NCBI GenBank assembly: GCA_945862245.1 | Contig: CAMAXN010000022.1 | Coordinates: 1 to 38,828, forward strand | Direction: 5' to 3' | Source of the DNA: Prosthecobacter debontii | GTDB taxonomy: Bacteria > Verrucomicrobiota > Verrucomicrobiia > Verrucomicrobiales > Akkermansiaceae | Length of the DNA: 38,828 nucleotides | In this document: one piece after another, positions 1 to 8,336 of the stretch | How positions within the stretch are numbered: the first letter of the stretch is position 1 | Layout: the number at the start of each line of letters is the position of its first letter | Translations under genes and position numbers: made by a program | The notes under the pieces: generated by a model | Databases searched by the model: none | What the model was told of the DNA's origin: nothing | Seen by the model: only the letters and a program-made list of their open reading frames with translations

Positions 1-2
1 TC

Positions 3-272
3 GAGGGTTCGCTTGCCTCCATAAAATACAGTCCGCTTCGCAGTTCGAGACTGGATTCACTCATCGCCGAGGAGTTGACGAACGAGGTCAGTATCGTTTG
101 GACATTGCGTGACGCAAAGGATCCAACAAAAGTTCTCGCGAGCGGCTTAAGTAGCGGCAATAGCAGTTTTTTTGCGGACTCAAATCTGCAGACAGCTAGG
201 AGAAACGCGTTGCCTGATGCATTAGGCAGGGCAGGGAGGCATCTTGTATCAAGCCTAGCATCGGGTTTTTGA
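3..272 (+). CDS. C-terminal part of a probable LptE-like LPS-assembly lipoprotein (5' end outside window)
   Basis: The frame is open from the first bases and ends at the stop at 270-272, so this is the tail of a longer gene; the start lies upstream of the window. The visible roughly 89 residues have a beta-strand-like stretch (VSIVWTLRDAKDP) followed by an amphipathic helix (ARRNALPDALGRAGRHLVSSL) ending in ASGF. That ending resembles the C-terminus of LptE-family lipoproteins, which plug the LptD channel and help place lipopolysaccharide in the outer membrane. The lipobox and most of the domain are not visible, so the family call is an inference from a short tail. A different small outer-membrane lipoprotein is possible. 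Confidence 0.4.
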   Translation, partial: EGSLASIKYSPLRSSRLDSLIAEELTNEVSIVWTLRDAKDPTKVLASGLSSGNSSFFADSNLQTARRNALPDALGRAGRHLVSSLASGF

Positions 273-340
273 AGAAGCCATCGTTTCATTTATTCTATTT
301 TAGCATATCATTATGAACTCATTTCTTATAATTTCAGAAG

Positions 341-1771
341 ATGGACTCTGAAAAATTAGATCCCAAAAGCCAAGTCCCGTCGGTAGATCCCGAGAATGAT
401 TTATGGGATATAGAGCAGATATCCGATACTCCGCAGGTAGTTTTGCAGCCGCAAATATCTGAGCAAGAGATATTGTCTAATCTGGAGCGAAATCCGCTAA
501 CCGACAAACGATACGCGCCTTCTCTAAAGTCGTGCAATGACGAGGAGAGTCCATCGATCAAGACCATCTCGATCGATGTTGTAAAATCTGCCAAGTCTAC
601 CATCCAGGCAGCAAGTGAAACGATTCAGAATTCGGAATATATACAGGGTGATATCATGGCTAATGCTGCCGCGGCTTCGCCCGACCCAATTAAGCCCGAA
701 TTATATCCTGCAGTGACTGCGGGGGCTAACGCTCAGGGAACGAATATTTTGCCTTCGCCAACGGTCAGGCGTGAGAGCAAGTCCATTCGTGTTTATGAGA
801 TTAATCCGCAACGCTCTGTCGAGAATCAAACGCAGAAGAAGCCGTTCGTCTTACGCAATAAAAAAGGCAAACGTGCTTCGAATGAGGCGCTAATGAAGCG
901 TCGAAACATCAAAAGCGATGAGTTGAAATCACTGGGTTTAACAAATGTCCGACCGACTTTGACCTGGATCATCGGTGCGGGTGCCGTGGCGATCTTGATC
1001 TTGGTAGGAGCGATGCTCTTTATCGGCTATCGCCAAGATAGCAAAAGGACATCGGATTATCGCTACAACAATGAATCCAATAAGACAAGCGAGCCCAAGG
1101 TGGTGAGATTAATTGATAAGCTTTTGAACGCGGAAGATCAGGCTAAGGATATTTTTATGAAGTATGCGACCTCGAAGTCGGTAGACGATTTTATGGATGT
1201 GATTTATTTAACGGATAAGAACATTGGCTTGGTTACTAAAACGTGGCAGCCCATGGGTGGGAGGGAAAGTTGGAGAATCCAAGTAGATTACACATGGACA
1301 GTTAGTGAAGATAAGAATGTTCCATTCGGCATCCTTAATTGCCTTTTGCCGGATTATTCGAATTTCTTTATGATATTCAGGCAGGAAGGTGATGAATTGA
1401 AGATAGATTGGAAAGCCACAACCGCTCATTCTTCGGCAAGTTTCTCTGAACTGAATCAGGGGCAGGGTGAAGCTGATGAGATACGAGCCATTATTTCGCC
1501 GGCGGATTTCTATACATTTTCCATGCCCGAAACTGAGTTCCGTTGCTATCGGTTGGCATCATCGGACAATGAGCAATATATATGGGCTTACACCAAGATT
1601 AACAGTAGCAGTGATTCGAAGCTGGCCGCGGGTTTTATTTCCAGCCAGCTTACCGGTGTACCGTTGTTGGAGATTGCCGCGGTGCTAGTTTTAGAGCGCG
1701 GCTCAGACGATTCATTGCCGAATCAATGGATCGTCAGCGATGTTGTGAGGATGAGCTGGCTCGATGAATAA
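341..1771 (+). CDS. Single-pass membrane protein of unknown function
   Basis: I do not recognise a named family. The 476-residue product has a long polar, probably disordered N-terminal region (about 1-185), then a basic patch (KKGKRASNEALMKRR), one transmembrane segment at about 206-230, and a C-terminal globular part of about 240 residues. The basic patch before the TM predicts a cytoplasmic N-terminus and an extracytoplasmic C-terminal domain. That domain has alternating hydrophobic strands and several Trp residues. It lies 68 bases after the LptE-like gene on the same strand, so co-transcription is possible. The ATG at 341 is preceded by no clear ribosome binding site. The long frame and protein-like composition make it a real gene. 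Confidence 0.75.
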   Translation: MDSEKLDPKSQVPSVDPENDLWDIEQISDTPQVVLQPQISEQEILSNLERNPLTDKRYAPSLKSCNDEESPSIKTISIDVVKSAKSTIQAASETIQNSEYIQGDIMANAAAASPDPIKPELYPAVTAGANAQGTNILPSPTVRRESKSIRVYEINPQRSVENQTQKKPFVLRNKKGKRASNEALMKRRNIKSDELKSLGLTNVRPTLTWIIGAGAVAILILVGAMLFIGYRQDSKRTSDYRYNNESNKTSEPKVVRLIDKLLNAEDQAKDIFMKYATSKSVDDFMDVIYLTDKNIGLVTKTWQPMGGRESWRIQVDYTWTVSEDKNVPFGILNCLLPDYSNFFMIFRQEGDELKIDWKATTAHSSASFSELNQGQGEADEIRAIISPADFYTFSMPETEFRCYRLASSDNEQYIWAYTKINSSSDSKLAAGFISSQLTGVPLLEIAAVLVLERGSDDSLPNQWIVSDVVRMSWLDE

Positions 1772-1852
1772 ACGCCGCCAATAAGCAGGTATTCGCTTTT
1801 GAGAAACACAAATGCGTTAGGATCAAGGCGATGTGAAAAGTGTAGATAAATC

Positions 1853-2740
1853 TCAGCCTCCCACGGCTTTCCGCATTTGCGGAAGAGGATCCGACCCCGG
1901 AAACCAATGCTGAAACGCGATGGCACCTTGCTGTATGAGAAGGCTCAGGCCGTTGTCGGTTTTGCATCCTGCGCGCTTTGCCGCAGCAAGGAAAGGGGTT
2001 TCGGGAGGCTGATATATTGTGTCGTAGGCTCGGGAAGCCGTGGTGAAATAGTCTTCCGGAATCACCTGTTCATCGGTTTCTTTCAGGCCAAGTGATGTAG
2101 CCTGGACAATCAGATCGGCGTTTTGGCAATGGCGGCGAAGATAGGTATCGGCGAAGCTAAAGGTGAGGATTTTGGTGCTTGGTGACATTGTTCGCAGCCT
2201 CTTCGCGAGGGCTTCGACCTTTGTGACATTTCTGTTGACTAGCACGAGTTCCGTCGGCTTTTCCAAAGCGCACTGTGTTGCAATGGCTTGCCCGGCACCA
2301 CCGCCCGCTCCGAGGATTACGGTCTTGGACCGCGCAAGTTCAAGTCCGAACGAATCTGATATCGCTTGCCGAAAACCCGGCCCATCGGTATTATATCCAA
2401 TGATCATGTTGTCTTTAAAAATCACCGTGTTCACTGCACCGAGAAGCTGCGCTTGGGCGGAAACTTCGGTGCAGGATTCCAACGCCTCAAACTTATGAGG
2501 AACCGTCACGTTACAACCGATGAAACCTAGCCCCGCCATCATCGCAAAAGCTTCGCGCAGATTTCCGGGATCGACCTCAAGGCGGATATAGGTGGCATGG
2601 ATTCCGAGTGCATCTAGGGCAGGTTGGTGGATTTGGGGTGAGGCTGAGTGTGAAACGGGTTTCCCAATTACTGCAAGCATAGCTGGTTTGGTGCTGGTCG
2701 CGGCTTGCGCAAGTGTTTGTAATGTATGGAACGAATGCAT
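1853..2740 (-). CDS. aroE: Shikimate 5-dehydrogenase
   Basis: AroE reduces 3-dehydroshikimate to shikimate with NADPH in the cytoplasm (aromatic amino acid pathway). The protein shows the substrate-binding GKPVSHSASPQIH segment near the N-terminus, NVTVPHK with the catalytic Lys (about K83), GYNTDG with the partner Asp (about D119), the dinucleotide loop GAGGGAGQA (from about 144) and a following NRN segment expected for NADP binding. I chose the ATG at 2740 (295 aa) because it starts 2 bases after the aroD stop; the frame is open further up to 2797, inside aroD. The tight aroD-aroE spacing points to translational coupling. The length fits the family. Confidence 0.93.
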   Translation of the reverse strand: MHSFHTLQTLAQAATSTKPAMLAVIGKPVSHSASPQIHQPALDALGIHATYIRLEVDPGNLREAFAMMAGLGFIGCNVTVPHKFEALESCTEVSAQAQLLGAVNTVIFKDNMIIGYNTDGPGFRQAISDSFGLELARSKTVILGAGGGAGQAIATQCALEKPTELVLVNRNVTKVEALAKRLRTMSPSTKILTFSFADTYLRRHCQNADLIVQATSLGLKETDEQVIPEDYFTTASRAYDTIYQPPETPFLAAAKRAGCKTDNGLSLLIQQGAIAFQHWFPGSDPLPQMRKAVGG

Positions 2741-2742
2741 GG

Positions 2743-3456
2743 CTAGGGCAGGGGTGTCAGGGAGCGGATACATTCCTGAAGCTGTTTCGCTGACCATTGG
2801 CCAGGCGCGGTGGCATTTTCACCGACGAATCCGTAGTTCAGGACGCTCCCGGACTGGGCACATAGCAGGCGCGAGACTGGTGCTAGCTTGCCCATGCCCA
2901 TGGTGGAAAGCGGGATGCCTTGGTCGCTCATCTGGAAACGGGCAAGGGCGGCGGAGTCATCTGGACTGTGAAGGTATGCGGCGGCCTTAAACGCAGCCGC
3001 TCCGGCCTCCTTTGCAATCTTGGCGCGGGTCGCCAAATCATCTGTAGATGGCAGCTGTTCGTAATCGTGGTATGAGGCAATCCATGATTTTCCTGTCGCC
3101 GTGATTTCGGAAATGAGTTCCGCCATGGAGGGTATGGAGATCACCTCGATATCGACTAGGCATGCGTCCGGTAGCGCGGCGCGCAAAAGCGACATTCTCG
3201 TAGCTAGATCTAGGCTGAAAGGAGAGCCTTCCGCATGGCATCGCGCCGTGAAAAGAATAGGGAAGGGTAGCAGATGACGCCAAATTGCATTACCCTTTTC
3301 GAGAAACTCGGAGTGGAATATATCTAGCCGAATCTCCACTAGGTCGCATTGTCGGGACAGCGATTCGGGTGTCGATTCCGAGAGTGCTACGGCATCACCT
3401 ATGCTCCCGACGACCAACGGGGAGTATCCGGGAAAGATAAATTCTGCAATCGACAT
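2743..3456 (-). CDS. aroD: Type I 3-dehydroquinate dehydratase
   Basis: Type I DHQases dehydrate 3-dehydroquinate to 3-dehydroshikimate through a lysine Schiff base. The 237-residue product has EIRLD at 41-45 (substrate carboxylate contacts), the catalytic His in ASYHD (H130), the Schiff-base Lys in AAFKAA (K157) and the C-terminal GQWSA segment of the active-site loop. The ATG at 3456 is preferred over an upstream TTG at 3492. It is the first gene of an aroD-aroE pair on the minus strand, and the product of AroD is the substrate of AroE. Some lineages fuse these enzymes into one protein; here they stay separate, with only 2 bases between stop and next start. Confidence 0.92.
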   Translation of the reverse strand: MSIAEFIFPGYSPLVVGSIGDAVALSESTPESLSRQCDLVEIRLDIFHSEFLEKGNAIWRHLLPFPILFTARCHAEGSPFSLDLATRMSLLRAALPDACLVDIEVISIPSMAELISEITATGKSWIASYHDYEQLPSTDDLATRAKIAKEAGAAAFKAAAYLHSPDDSAALARFQMSDQGIPLSTMGMGKLAPVSRLLCAQSGSVLNYGFVGENATAPGQWSAKQLQECIRSLTPLP

Positions 3457-3608
3457 GTGCCGAGTGAAGCCACCTCGCACGCCTTTGGTCAATGACTTGT
3501 GGGAATTCGCTTAAGGAACAACAATAAATGCTTTTTTACAAAATTGCGCTCGACGCTTCTTTTATCTGGTCAACCTGCGATTCTGCTACTTAGTTTTCTT
3601 TTCACGAT

Positions 3609-4232
3609 ATGCGTATGCAAAAAATCCTTAGCAATCTCAGACCTATTTCCTGCGTCATCATTGGCATACTGTCGCAATCCATGGCAAATGCCCAAACTTA
3701 CAAAGTGGATGGAGCTAAGCCGGAATTCGAAGATATTACCTCGCCGAATCTAGGTAGTTCGAAAAGCGGGTTTAAACCCAAGGATTGGCTGGAAATCGAA
3801 GCGAAGCTCTTTGTTGATATGTCCCCTGCACCACGCTCAAAGACCGCGGATCGGATTCTTGTGAAATGGTATGTCGCTGTCGAGAACCCAGATAAGCAAG
3901 GCACTTATCTTCTGCTCACCAAGGACATCACCCATGTCAATGTTCCCTTGAGTGAAGATGTTTACAGCTCAGTTTATCTGTCGCCCTCATCCGTCCGCCG
4001 TCTCACCGGTGGAGATCGCGCCGGCAAGAGCATGGTCTATGCGGTTGGTTACGAAGTCCTCGTTAACGGCGTGAAATTCGCCTCAGAGACGAGCAATTTG
4101 AAAATCGACTGGTGGAACAGCTCCTCAGACAAGATATCCCGCAGCGATACAGTTTCGTTGCTCGACAAGAGTGAGTCTGCTTTCGCTCACATGTGGTGGG
4201 ATCGCTATGCGGAAATCTTTAGGGAGAAATAA
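3609..4232 (+). CDS. Amuc_1102-like exported protein of the pilus/secretin locus
   Basis: This 207-residue protein has an N-terminal signal peptide with a likely cleavage in SMANAQ at about residue 29, followed by a strand-rich domain of about 175 residues. It is the first gene of a five-gene cluster whose order matches Amuc_1102-1101-1100-1099-1098 of Akkermansia. Amuc_1102 is reported to have an immunoglobulin-like fold and to be linked to the pilus-like machinery. The domain contains repeated WYVAVEN and YAVGYEVLVNG strands compatible with such a beta-sandwich. The assignment rests mainly on position plus fold-like features. The role (surface or periplasmic accessory of the secretin system) is inference. 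The next gene starts 72 bases downstream. Confidence 0.7.
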   Translation: MRMQKILSNLRPISCVIIGILSQSMANAQTYKVDGAKPEFEDITSPNLGSSKSGFKPKDWLEIEAKLFVDMSPAPRSKTADRILVKWYVAVENPDKQGTYLLLTKDITHVNVPLSEDVYSSVYLSPSSVRRLTGGDRAGKSMVYAVGYEVLVNGVKFASETSNLKIDWWNSSSDKISRSDTVSLLDKSESAFAHMWWDRYAEIFREK

Positions 4233-4304
4233 TAATCCGCCCGTTTATCCCTCTGCATTATAATGTTTGTAATTTAATTGAGTTTCTCTTATCGCAATAT
4301 TACC

Positions 4305-6161
4305 ATGGCTGACATCCAGACAACCGTAGTTCTTAACCTAGGCTCGCAACGTATCTCCATCGCCGTCTTCGAAACATCGAAGAATGGCGGTTTGATCCTG
4401 AAAGGTTTTGAAACGGACACCATCATCGCCGATCCTGCCTTCGAGGCGTTGCGCGAGTCCCAGATCAAAGTCTCCCTCGTTGAACTCATCGAAAAACTCA
4501 ACATCCAAAAATCGAAGGTTCGTTACGCAATTTCAGGCCAATCCGTTTTCACCCGCTTCGTGAAACTTCCGCCGCTGCAGGATGACAACATTGACCAGAT
4601 GGTGACATTCGAGGCACAGCAACACGTTCCCTATCCGATCAACGAGGTTATCTGGGACTATGAGATGACCGAAGGTGGAGATGACAAAGAAGCGGTCATC
4701 GTTGCCATCAAGGAGGATGCGCTCGAAAAGATCAACAACACCGTGACTGAAGCTGGACTCTCCACCGTAGGAGTGGATGTCGCTCCGATGGCCCTCTACA
4801 ACGCCTTCCGCTTCGCCTACGGCATACCGAATGAACCCACCCTGATCATCGATATCGGGGCAAAAACCAGTAATCTACTTTACGTCGAGGGTAAGCGATT
4901 TTTCACACGCAGTGTGGCGATTGGTGGAGCCTCGATTAGTGCCGCTATAGCCAAGGAATACGATATCACATTCCCTCAGGCAGAACACCAGAAGATCACC
5001 TATGGACTTGTCGCCCTGGGTGCCGGACACACGGAAACAATGGACGAATCAGTTGCCGCGCTCGCCATGGTGATTCGCAACGCGATGACCCGACTTCCTG
5101 CCGAAATCGCCCGTACCACCAATTTTTACCGCAGCCAGCACGCCGGCAATATGCCTAAGAAAGTTCTTCTAGCAGGCGGTGGCGCAAAACTGCCTTACAC
5201 ATTAGAATTTATTCAAGAGAAACTAGGTATCCCAGTGGAGTTTTTCAATCCGCTTAAAGAGATCACCATCGGAAAGGGAGTGGATGTCGAGTCGATAAGC
5301 CAGGAAGCACACTCCATGGGTGAAATTGTGGGTCTAGGTTTGCGTGGAATCGGAAAGTCGACGATTAACATCGACCTTGTTCCGTCTGTATTGAAGTTCG
5401 CCCGGACAGAAGCGAAACGCAAGCCGTTCTTGATCACGGCAGCCGCGCTGCTGGTGATTGGTTTTTTCGCGTGGGCATCTCTTCAATTCGTTGCTGCTAG
5501 TGAGGCAAAAGAAAGAAATAAGACCATGTCCGATACGCGCGATAAGCTCGTTCCGGTCGAATCCCAAATTCGCAATCTCCTCAAGACGGAAGAGGATCTG
5601 ACGCGTTTCGCCGAATCCTTTGCTAAGCTCGAAGCAGACCACTTATTCTGGTTCAATCTTCTAGTTGAGCTTAACGGGGCGTTCGCAAGCGATTCCCTCT
5701 GGCTTACTGAAATGAGTCCGCTCTACAATTATAATCCTCCCGCACTTGATGCTGCAGATACGCCAAAAGTCGACTGGCGGCCTGTGGTGAAATCCGATTT
5801 CGAAAAAGCCGAAGGTAAAACCACTTCACTGGATGAGCCTCCCGCTCCAAATAATGGCGTTAAACCGCAGCCTGGCCGCATGCTAAATCAGCCCCAAGCG
5901 ACTTCGGCTGCTAATGCGATCGCGATTAAGGGCTTTTGGCGTGAGAATACCCAAAACCAAAACCTAGTTTCGCAATGCCTTGGGAATCTGCGTAAAAACT
6001 CGACCTCATTCCGCTTCAGCGCAAAGTCTGACAGTAAGGACGTTCCGCTCACCGACGGGCAGATTATCATCAAACTTAGCAACAAGGTCGAAAAAGAAGG
6101 AGATCTTGCTTTTCCCTTTGAAATTATCCTGCCTCTTAAAGATCCTGTCGCGGTCAGATAA
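4305..6161 (+). CDS. pilM: PilM-PilN fusion-like pilus assembly protein (Amuc_1101-like)
   Basis: Residues 1-350 form an actin-like ATPase fold typical of PilM: an N-terminal NLGSQRISIAVFE phosphate-1-like strand, DIGAKTSNLLYVEG (phosphate 2) and LLAGGGAKLP (adenosine motif). At about 355-361 comes INIDLVP, which resembles the cytoplasmic INLLP motif at the start of PilN. A single TM follows at about 374-396, then a coiled-coil region and a PilN-like periplasmic part to residue 618. In classical systems PilM is cytoplasmic and binds the PilN tail; here the two appear joined in one chain. The ATG at 4305 is preferred over an in-frame TTG at 4278 because the PilM fold begins right after it. The next gene starts 27 bases downstream. 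Confidence 0.88.
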   Translation: MADIQTTVVLNLGSQRISIAVFETSKNGGLILKGFETDTIIADPAFEALRESQIKVSLVELIEKLNIQKSKVRYAISGQSVFTRFVKLPPLQDDNIDQMVTFEAQQHVPYPINEVIWDYEMTEGGDDKEAVIVAIKEDALEKINNTVTEAGLSTVGVDVAPMALYNAFRFAYGIPNEPTLIIDIGAKTSNLLYVEGKRFFTRSVAIGGASISAAIAKEYDITFPQAEHQKITYGLVALGAGHTETMDESVAALAMVIRNAMTRLPAEIARTTNFYRSQHAGNMPKKVLLAGGGAKLPYTLEFIQEKLGIPVEFFNPLKEITIGKGVDVESISQEAHSMGEIVGLGLRGIGKSTINIDLVPSVLKFARTEAKRKPFLITAAALLVIGFFAWASLQFVAASEAKERNKTMSDTRDKLVPVESQIRNLLKTEEDLTRFAESFAKLEADHLFWFNLLVELNGAFASDSLWLTEMSPLYNYNPPALDAADTPKVDWRPVVKSDFEKAEGKTTSLDEPPAPNNGVKPQPGRMLNQPQATSAANAIAIKGFWRENTQNQNLVSQCLGNLRKNSTSFRFSAKSDSKDVPLTDGQIIIKLSNKVEKEGDLAFPFEIILPLKDPVAVR

Positions 6162-6188
6162 ACGGAACATTTTATTAATAAGACTTCT

Positions 6189-7187
6189 ATGAATTGGATC
6201 AAAAGCAACCCGTTCGTCTCCGGATTAGTAGGAATCACAGTCTTGCTATGTGGCATCATGTATGTCCTCGCTTCAAGATGGGGTTCCCAATACGAAGAGG
6301 CAAAGATAAGTTTCGATGAGGCCTTTCAAGGCGTCACCTCAGCCGAAAGCATTCCACTTTATCCTGTCGCCGATCTCCGCGATGGGAAAAGTAAGGCGCT
6401 GACCGACTACCGCGAAGCGATTGCGAATGTTACAAAGCTGTTCAACAAGTATCGCCCTGAAGACATGGAGAACATCGCCCCGCAAGCATTTACGGATCGT
6501 CTGTTGACCGCGAACGACGAGGTAACTGAAGCCTTCGGCGAAACCGTGCTGCCTGAGAATTTCTTCTTAGGCTTCGAATCCTATAAAGCCGTGCTCGCCA
6601 AATCTGAGGCAACCGCCGTCCTACTTCAGCAGATGGACGGGATCAAGACCGCGCTCCTTGGATTGGCAAAGTCAGGCCCTAGCGCCCTAATCAAGGTGTT
6701 CCGTGAACCAGTTGTGGAGGAGGAGGGGCGGGTCTTCCAACCCGCGCCCAACGATATCGCCAGGTACTATTCCTACGAGGTCACGTTCAAAGGCTCAGAA
6801 AAATCGGTAAGGAATTTTCTTACCTCTCTTGGCGTGACGGATTCTCACTATTTCATCATCCGCACGCTTCAAATAGTGAATGAACGCGATACCCCACCGC
6901 AGGTTTCAGACGCGAAGTTTGAAACAAGTGAAGCCAAAGAAGCGACAGCCGCACCTGTCGATCCCTTTGATTTTTTCGAACCTGAAAATATAGAAAATTC
7001 TACTGAAGAGGAACCTTCTGCGCCAGCCGACGAGACCGTGCCAGAGATATCTAATTCTGAGGCTACAGCCCCAGCTGTAGATACATCACGCATCCTTGCG
7101 CAGGTGCTGGGCTGCGAAGAGGTCATAGTTTTTGTCCGCTTTGATATGGCGATTTTGCTTCCTTCCCAAAAACTTCCCAACCCTTGA
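6189..7187 (+). CDS. Amuc_1100-like pilus-locus membrane protein (PilO position)
   Basis: The 332-residue product has a short cytoplasmic N-terminus, one TM segment (about 9-29) and a large extracytoplasmic part. Similarities to Amuc_1100 that I recognise are an FIKVYR-type motif (here LIKVFREP), the NERDTPP segment after a predicted ferredoxin-like beta-alpha-beta stretch, and a C-terminal VFVRFDMAILLP strand ending in a short Pro-rich tail. Amuc_1100 has been compared structurally with PilO/PilN-type inner-membrane alignment proteins. The gene lies between the PilM-PilN fusion and the PilP-position gene, as expected for PilO. An acidic, Pro/Ala-rich linker (about 245-300) precedes the last strand. 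It probably bridges the inner-membrane platform to the secretin. Confidence 0.8.
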   Translation: MNWIKSNPFVSGLVGITVLLCGIMYVLASRWGSQYEEAKISFDEAFQGVTSAESIPLYPVADLRDGKSKALTDYREAIANVTKLFNKYRPEDMENIAPQAFTDRLLTANDEVTEAFGETVLPENFFLGFESYKAVLAKSEATAVLLQQMDGIKTALLGLAKSGPSALIKVFREPVVEEEGRVFQPAPNDIARYYSYEVTFKGSEKSVRNFLTSLGVTDSHYFIIRTLQIVNERDTPPQVSDAKFETSEAKEATAAPVDPFDFFEPENIENSTEEEPSAPADETVPEISNSEATAPAVDTSRILAQVLGCEEVIVFVRFDMAILLPSQKLPNP

Positions 7188-7207
7188 TCTAAAAAACTTC
7201 TCTTACC

Positions 7208-8263
7208 ATGTCCTGGATCTCAGTAAATTACGAAAAAGCTGCCGTAGGAGGCGCTGTTCTCGCAGCGGTCGTCTTGGCTTACCTTGGCTGGAGTAAGCTT
7301 AGCTCGGTTGAGGAAGATTTCGGCAGCATACCAAAAGGCGAGCCTTCCGTGAGCGATCCAAGCGTGAAAAGTGCCGATATGGTAGCCAAGACGAAATCCT
7401 CTTTCCAAGTCAAGAGGGATTGGGCCAAAAGCGAGGATGAGGGACGTGCCGTGGATCTATTCACCGGCGTCGCGCTCTTCGTAAATAAGAACGAACCCAA
7501 CAAGCCCGTTGACCTGATTGAGGGCGAGCCTGTTCATCCAGGTATATCCAACAACTGGTGGCTTGATTATAGTATCGACCCGGGTTTCGGCGATTCGCCG
7601 CTGCGCGATGAAGATAATGATGGTTTTAGCAACGCGGAAGAACACGCCGCCAAAACAGATCCTACGAATAATGAAGAATATCCGTCTCTTGTAACGAAAC
7701 TTACCTACATTGATGCCGAGTCGGTGCAATGGGTGTTGCGTCCCGGCTTCGAGGCGGAGGGCGGCAGCTTCACTTTCACATGGGGAAACGGTAAATCGAC
7801 CAACCGCGTCGGAGCAGCCAAGCCCGTTCTCCCTGGAGAGATTTTCTTCGAGAATGAGCCGGCCATGGGACGGTTCAAATTGCTCAGTTCCGAGAAGCGT
7901 AGAGTGATGAACGAGGCAATTCAGGCCGAAGAGGAAGTTACCTTTGTCAAGATCGAGGATCAAAAGCCGAACAAAAAGGGAAAAATCTATGAAATTCCAG
8001 CAGGCTTCCGCACAGCGAATGCGAGTAAATATGCTGAGTCTGATCAAACAGCTGTCTTATCTCTTGAAGCTTTAGGTTTTGCTGGCCAAGAGATCAGGGT
8101 TGAGGAAAACACTGTGTTCGCATTGCCGCCAGGCGATGCAGAGAAAATCTACAAGATGAAAGAAGTAACACCTGAACGCATCGTTATCGAGTTCGCTTCT
8201 AAGGACGGTAAAGTCCAGTCTCACGAAATACGCAAAGGCGAGACAGGGCCTGTAGTTCCCTAA
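7208..8263 (+). CDS. Amuc_1099-like pilus-locus protein with a calcium-loop motif (PilP position)
   Basis: This 351-residue protein has one N-terminal TM segment (about 11-29) and an extracytoplasmic remainder. At residues 134-153 it carries DEDNDGFSNAEEH followed by KTDPTN, a thrombospondin type-3/EF-hand-like calcium-binding signature. The C-terminal third has strands ending in IYKMKEVTPERIVIEF, compatible with the small beta domain by which PilP/GspC proteins touch the secretin, but I cannot prove homology. Its place directly before the secretin gene matches PilP in the pilMNOPQ order. It starts 20 bases after the Amuc_1100-like gene and ends 73 bases before the secretin gene. Confidence 0.75.
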   Translation: MSWISVNYEKAAVGGAVLAAVVLAYLGWSKLSSVEEDFGSIPKGEPSVSDPSVKSADMVAKTKSSFQVKRDWAKSEDEGRAVDLFTGVALFVNKNEPNKPVDLIEGEPVHPGISNNWWLDYSIDPGFGDSPLRDEDNDGFSNAEEHAAKTDPTNNEEYPSLVTKLTYIDAESVQWVLRPGFEAEGGSFTFTWGNGKSTNRVGAAKPVLPGEIFFENEPAMGRFKLLSSEKRRVMNEAIQAEEEVTFVKIEDQKPNKKGKIYEIPAGFRTANASKYAESDQTAVLSLEALGFAGQEIRVEENTVFALPPGDAEKIYKMKEVTPERIVIEFASKDGKVQSHEIRKGETGPVVP

Positions 8264-8336
8264 TAACTTATTCACTTTTTTTATCAAAAAACTCTTTCCA
8301 AAGTCACCAATATAATACAAAAGAACTCATATATCT

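Noticed and set aside
2741..2797. Upstream extension of aroE into aroD, as if the two were a partial fusion.
   Set aside because: The two lie in different frames; an ATG 2 bases after the aroD stop gives a normal AroE.
3499..3753. An 84-codon plus-strand frame with a hydrophobic stretch before the Amuc_1102-like gene.
   Set aside because: It overlaps the Amuc_1102-like gene in another frame, and the latter has a good signal peptide and conserved context.
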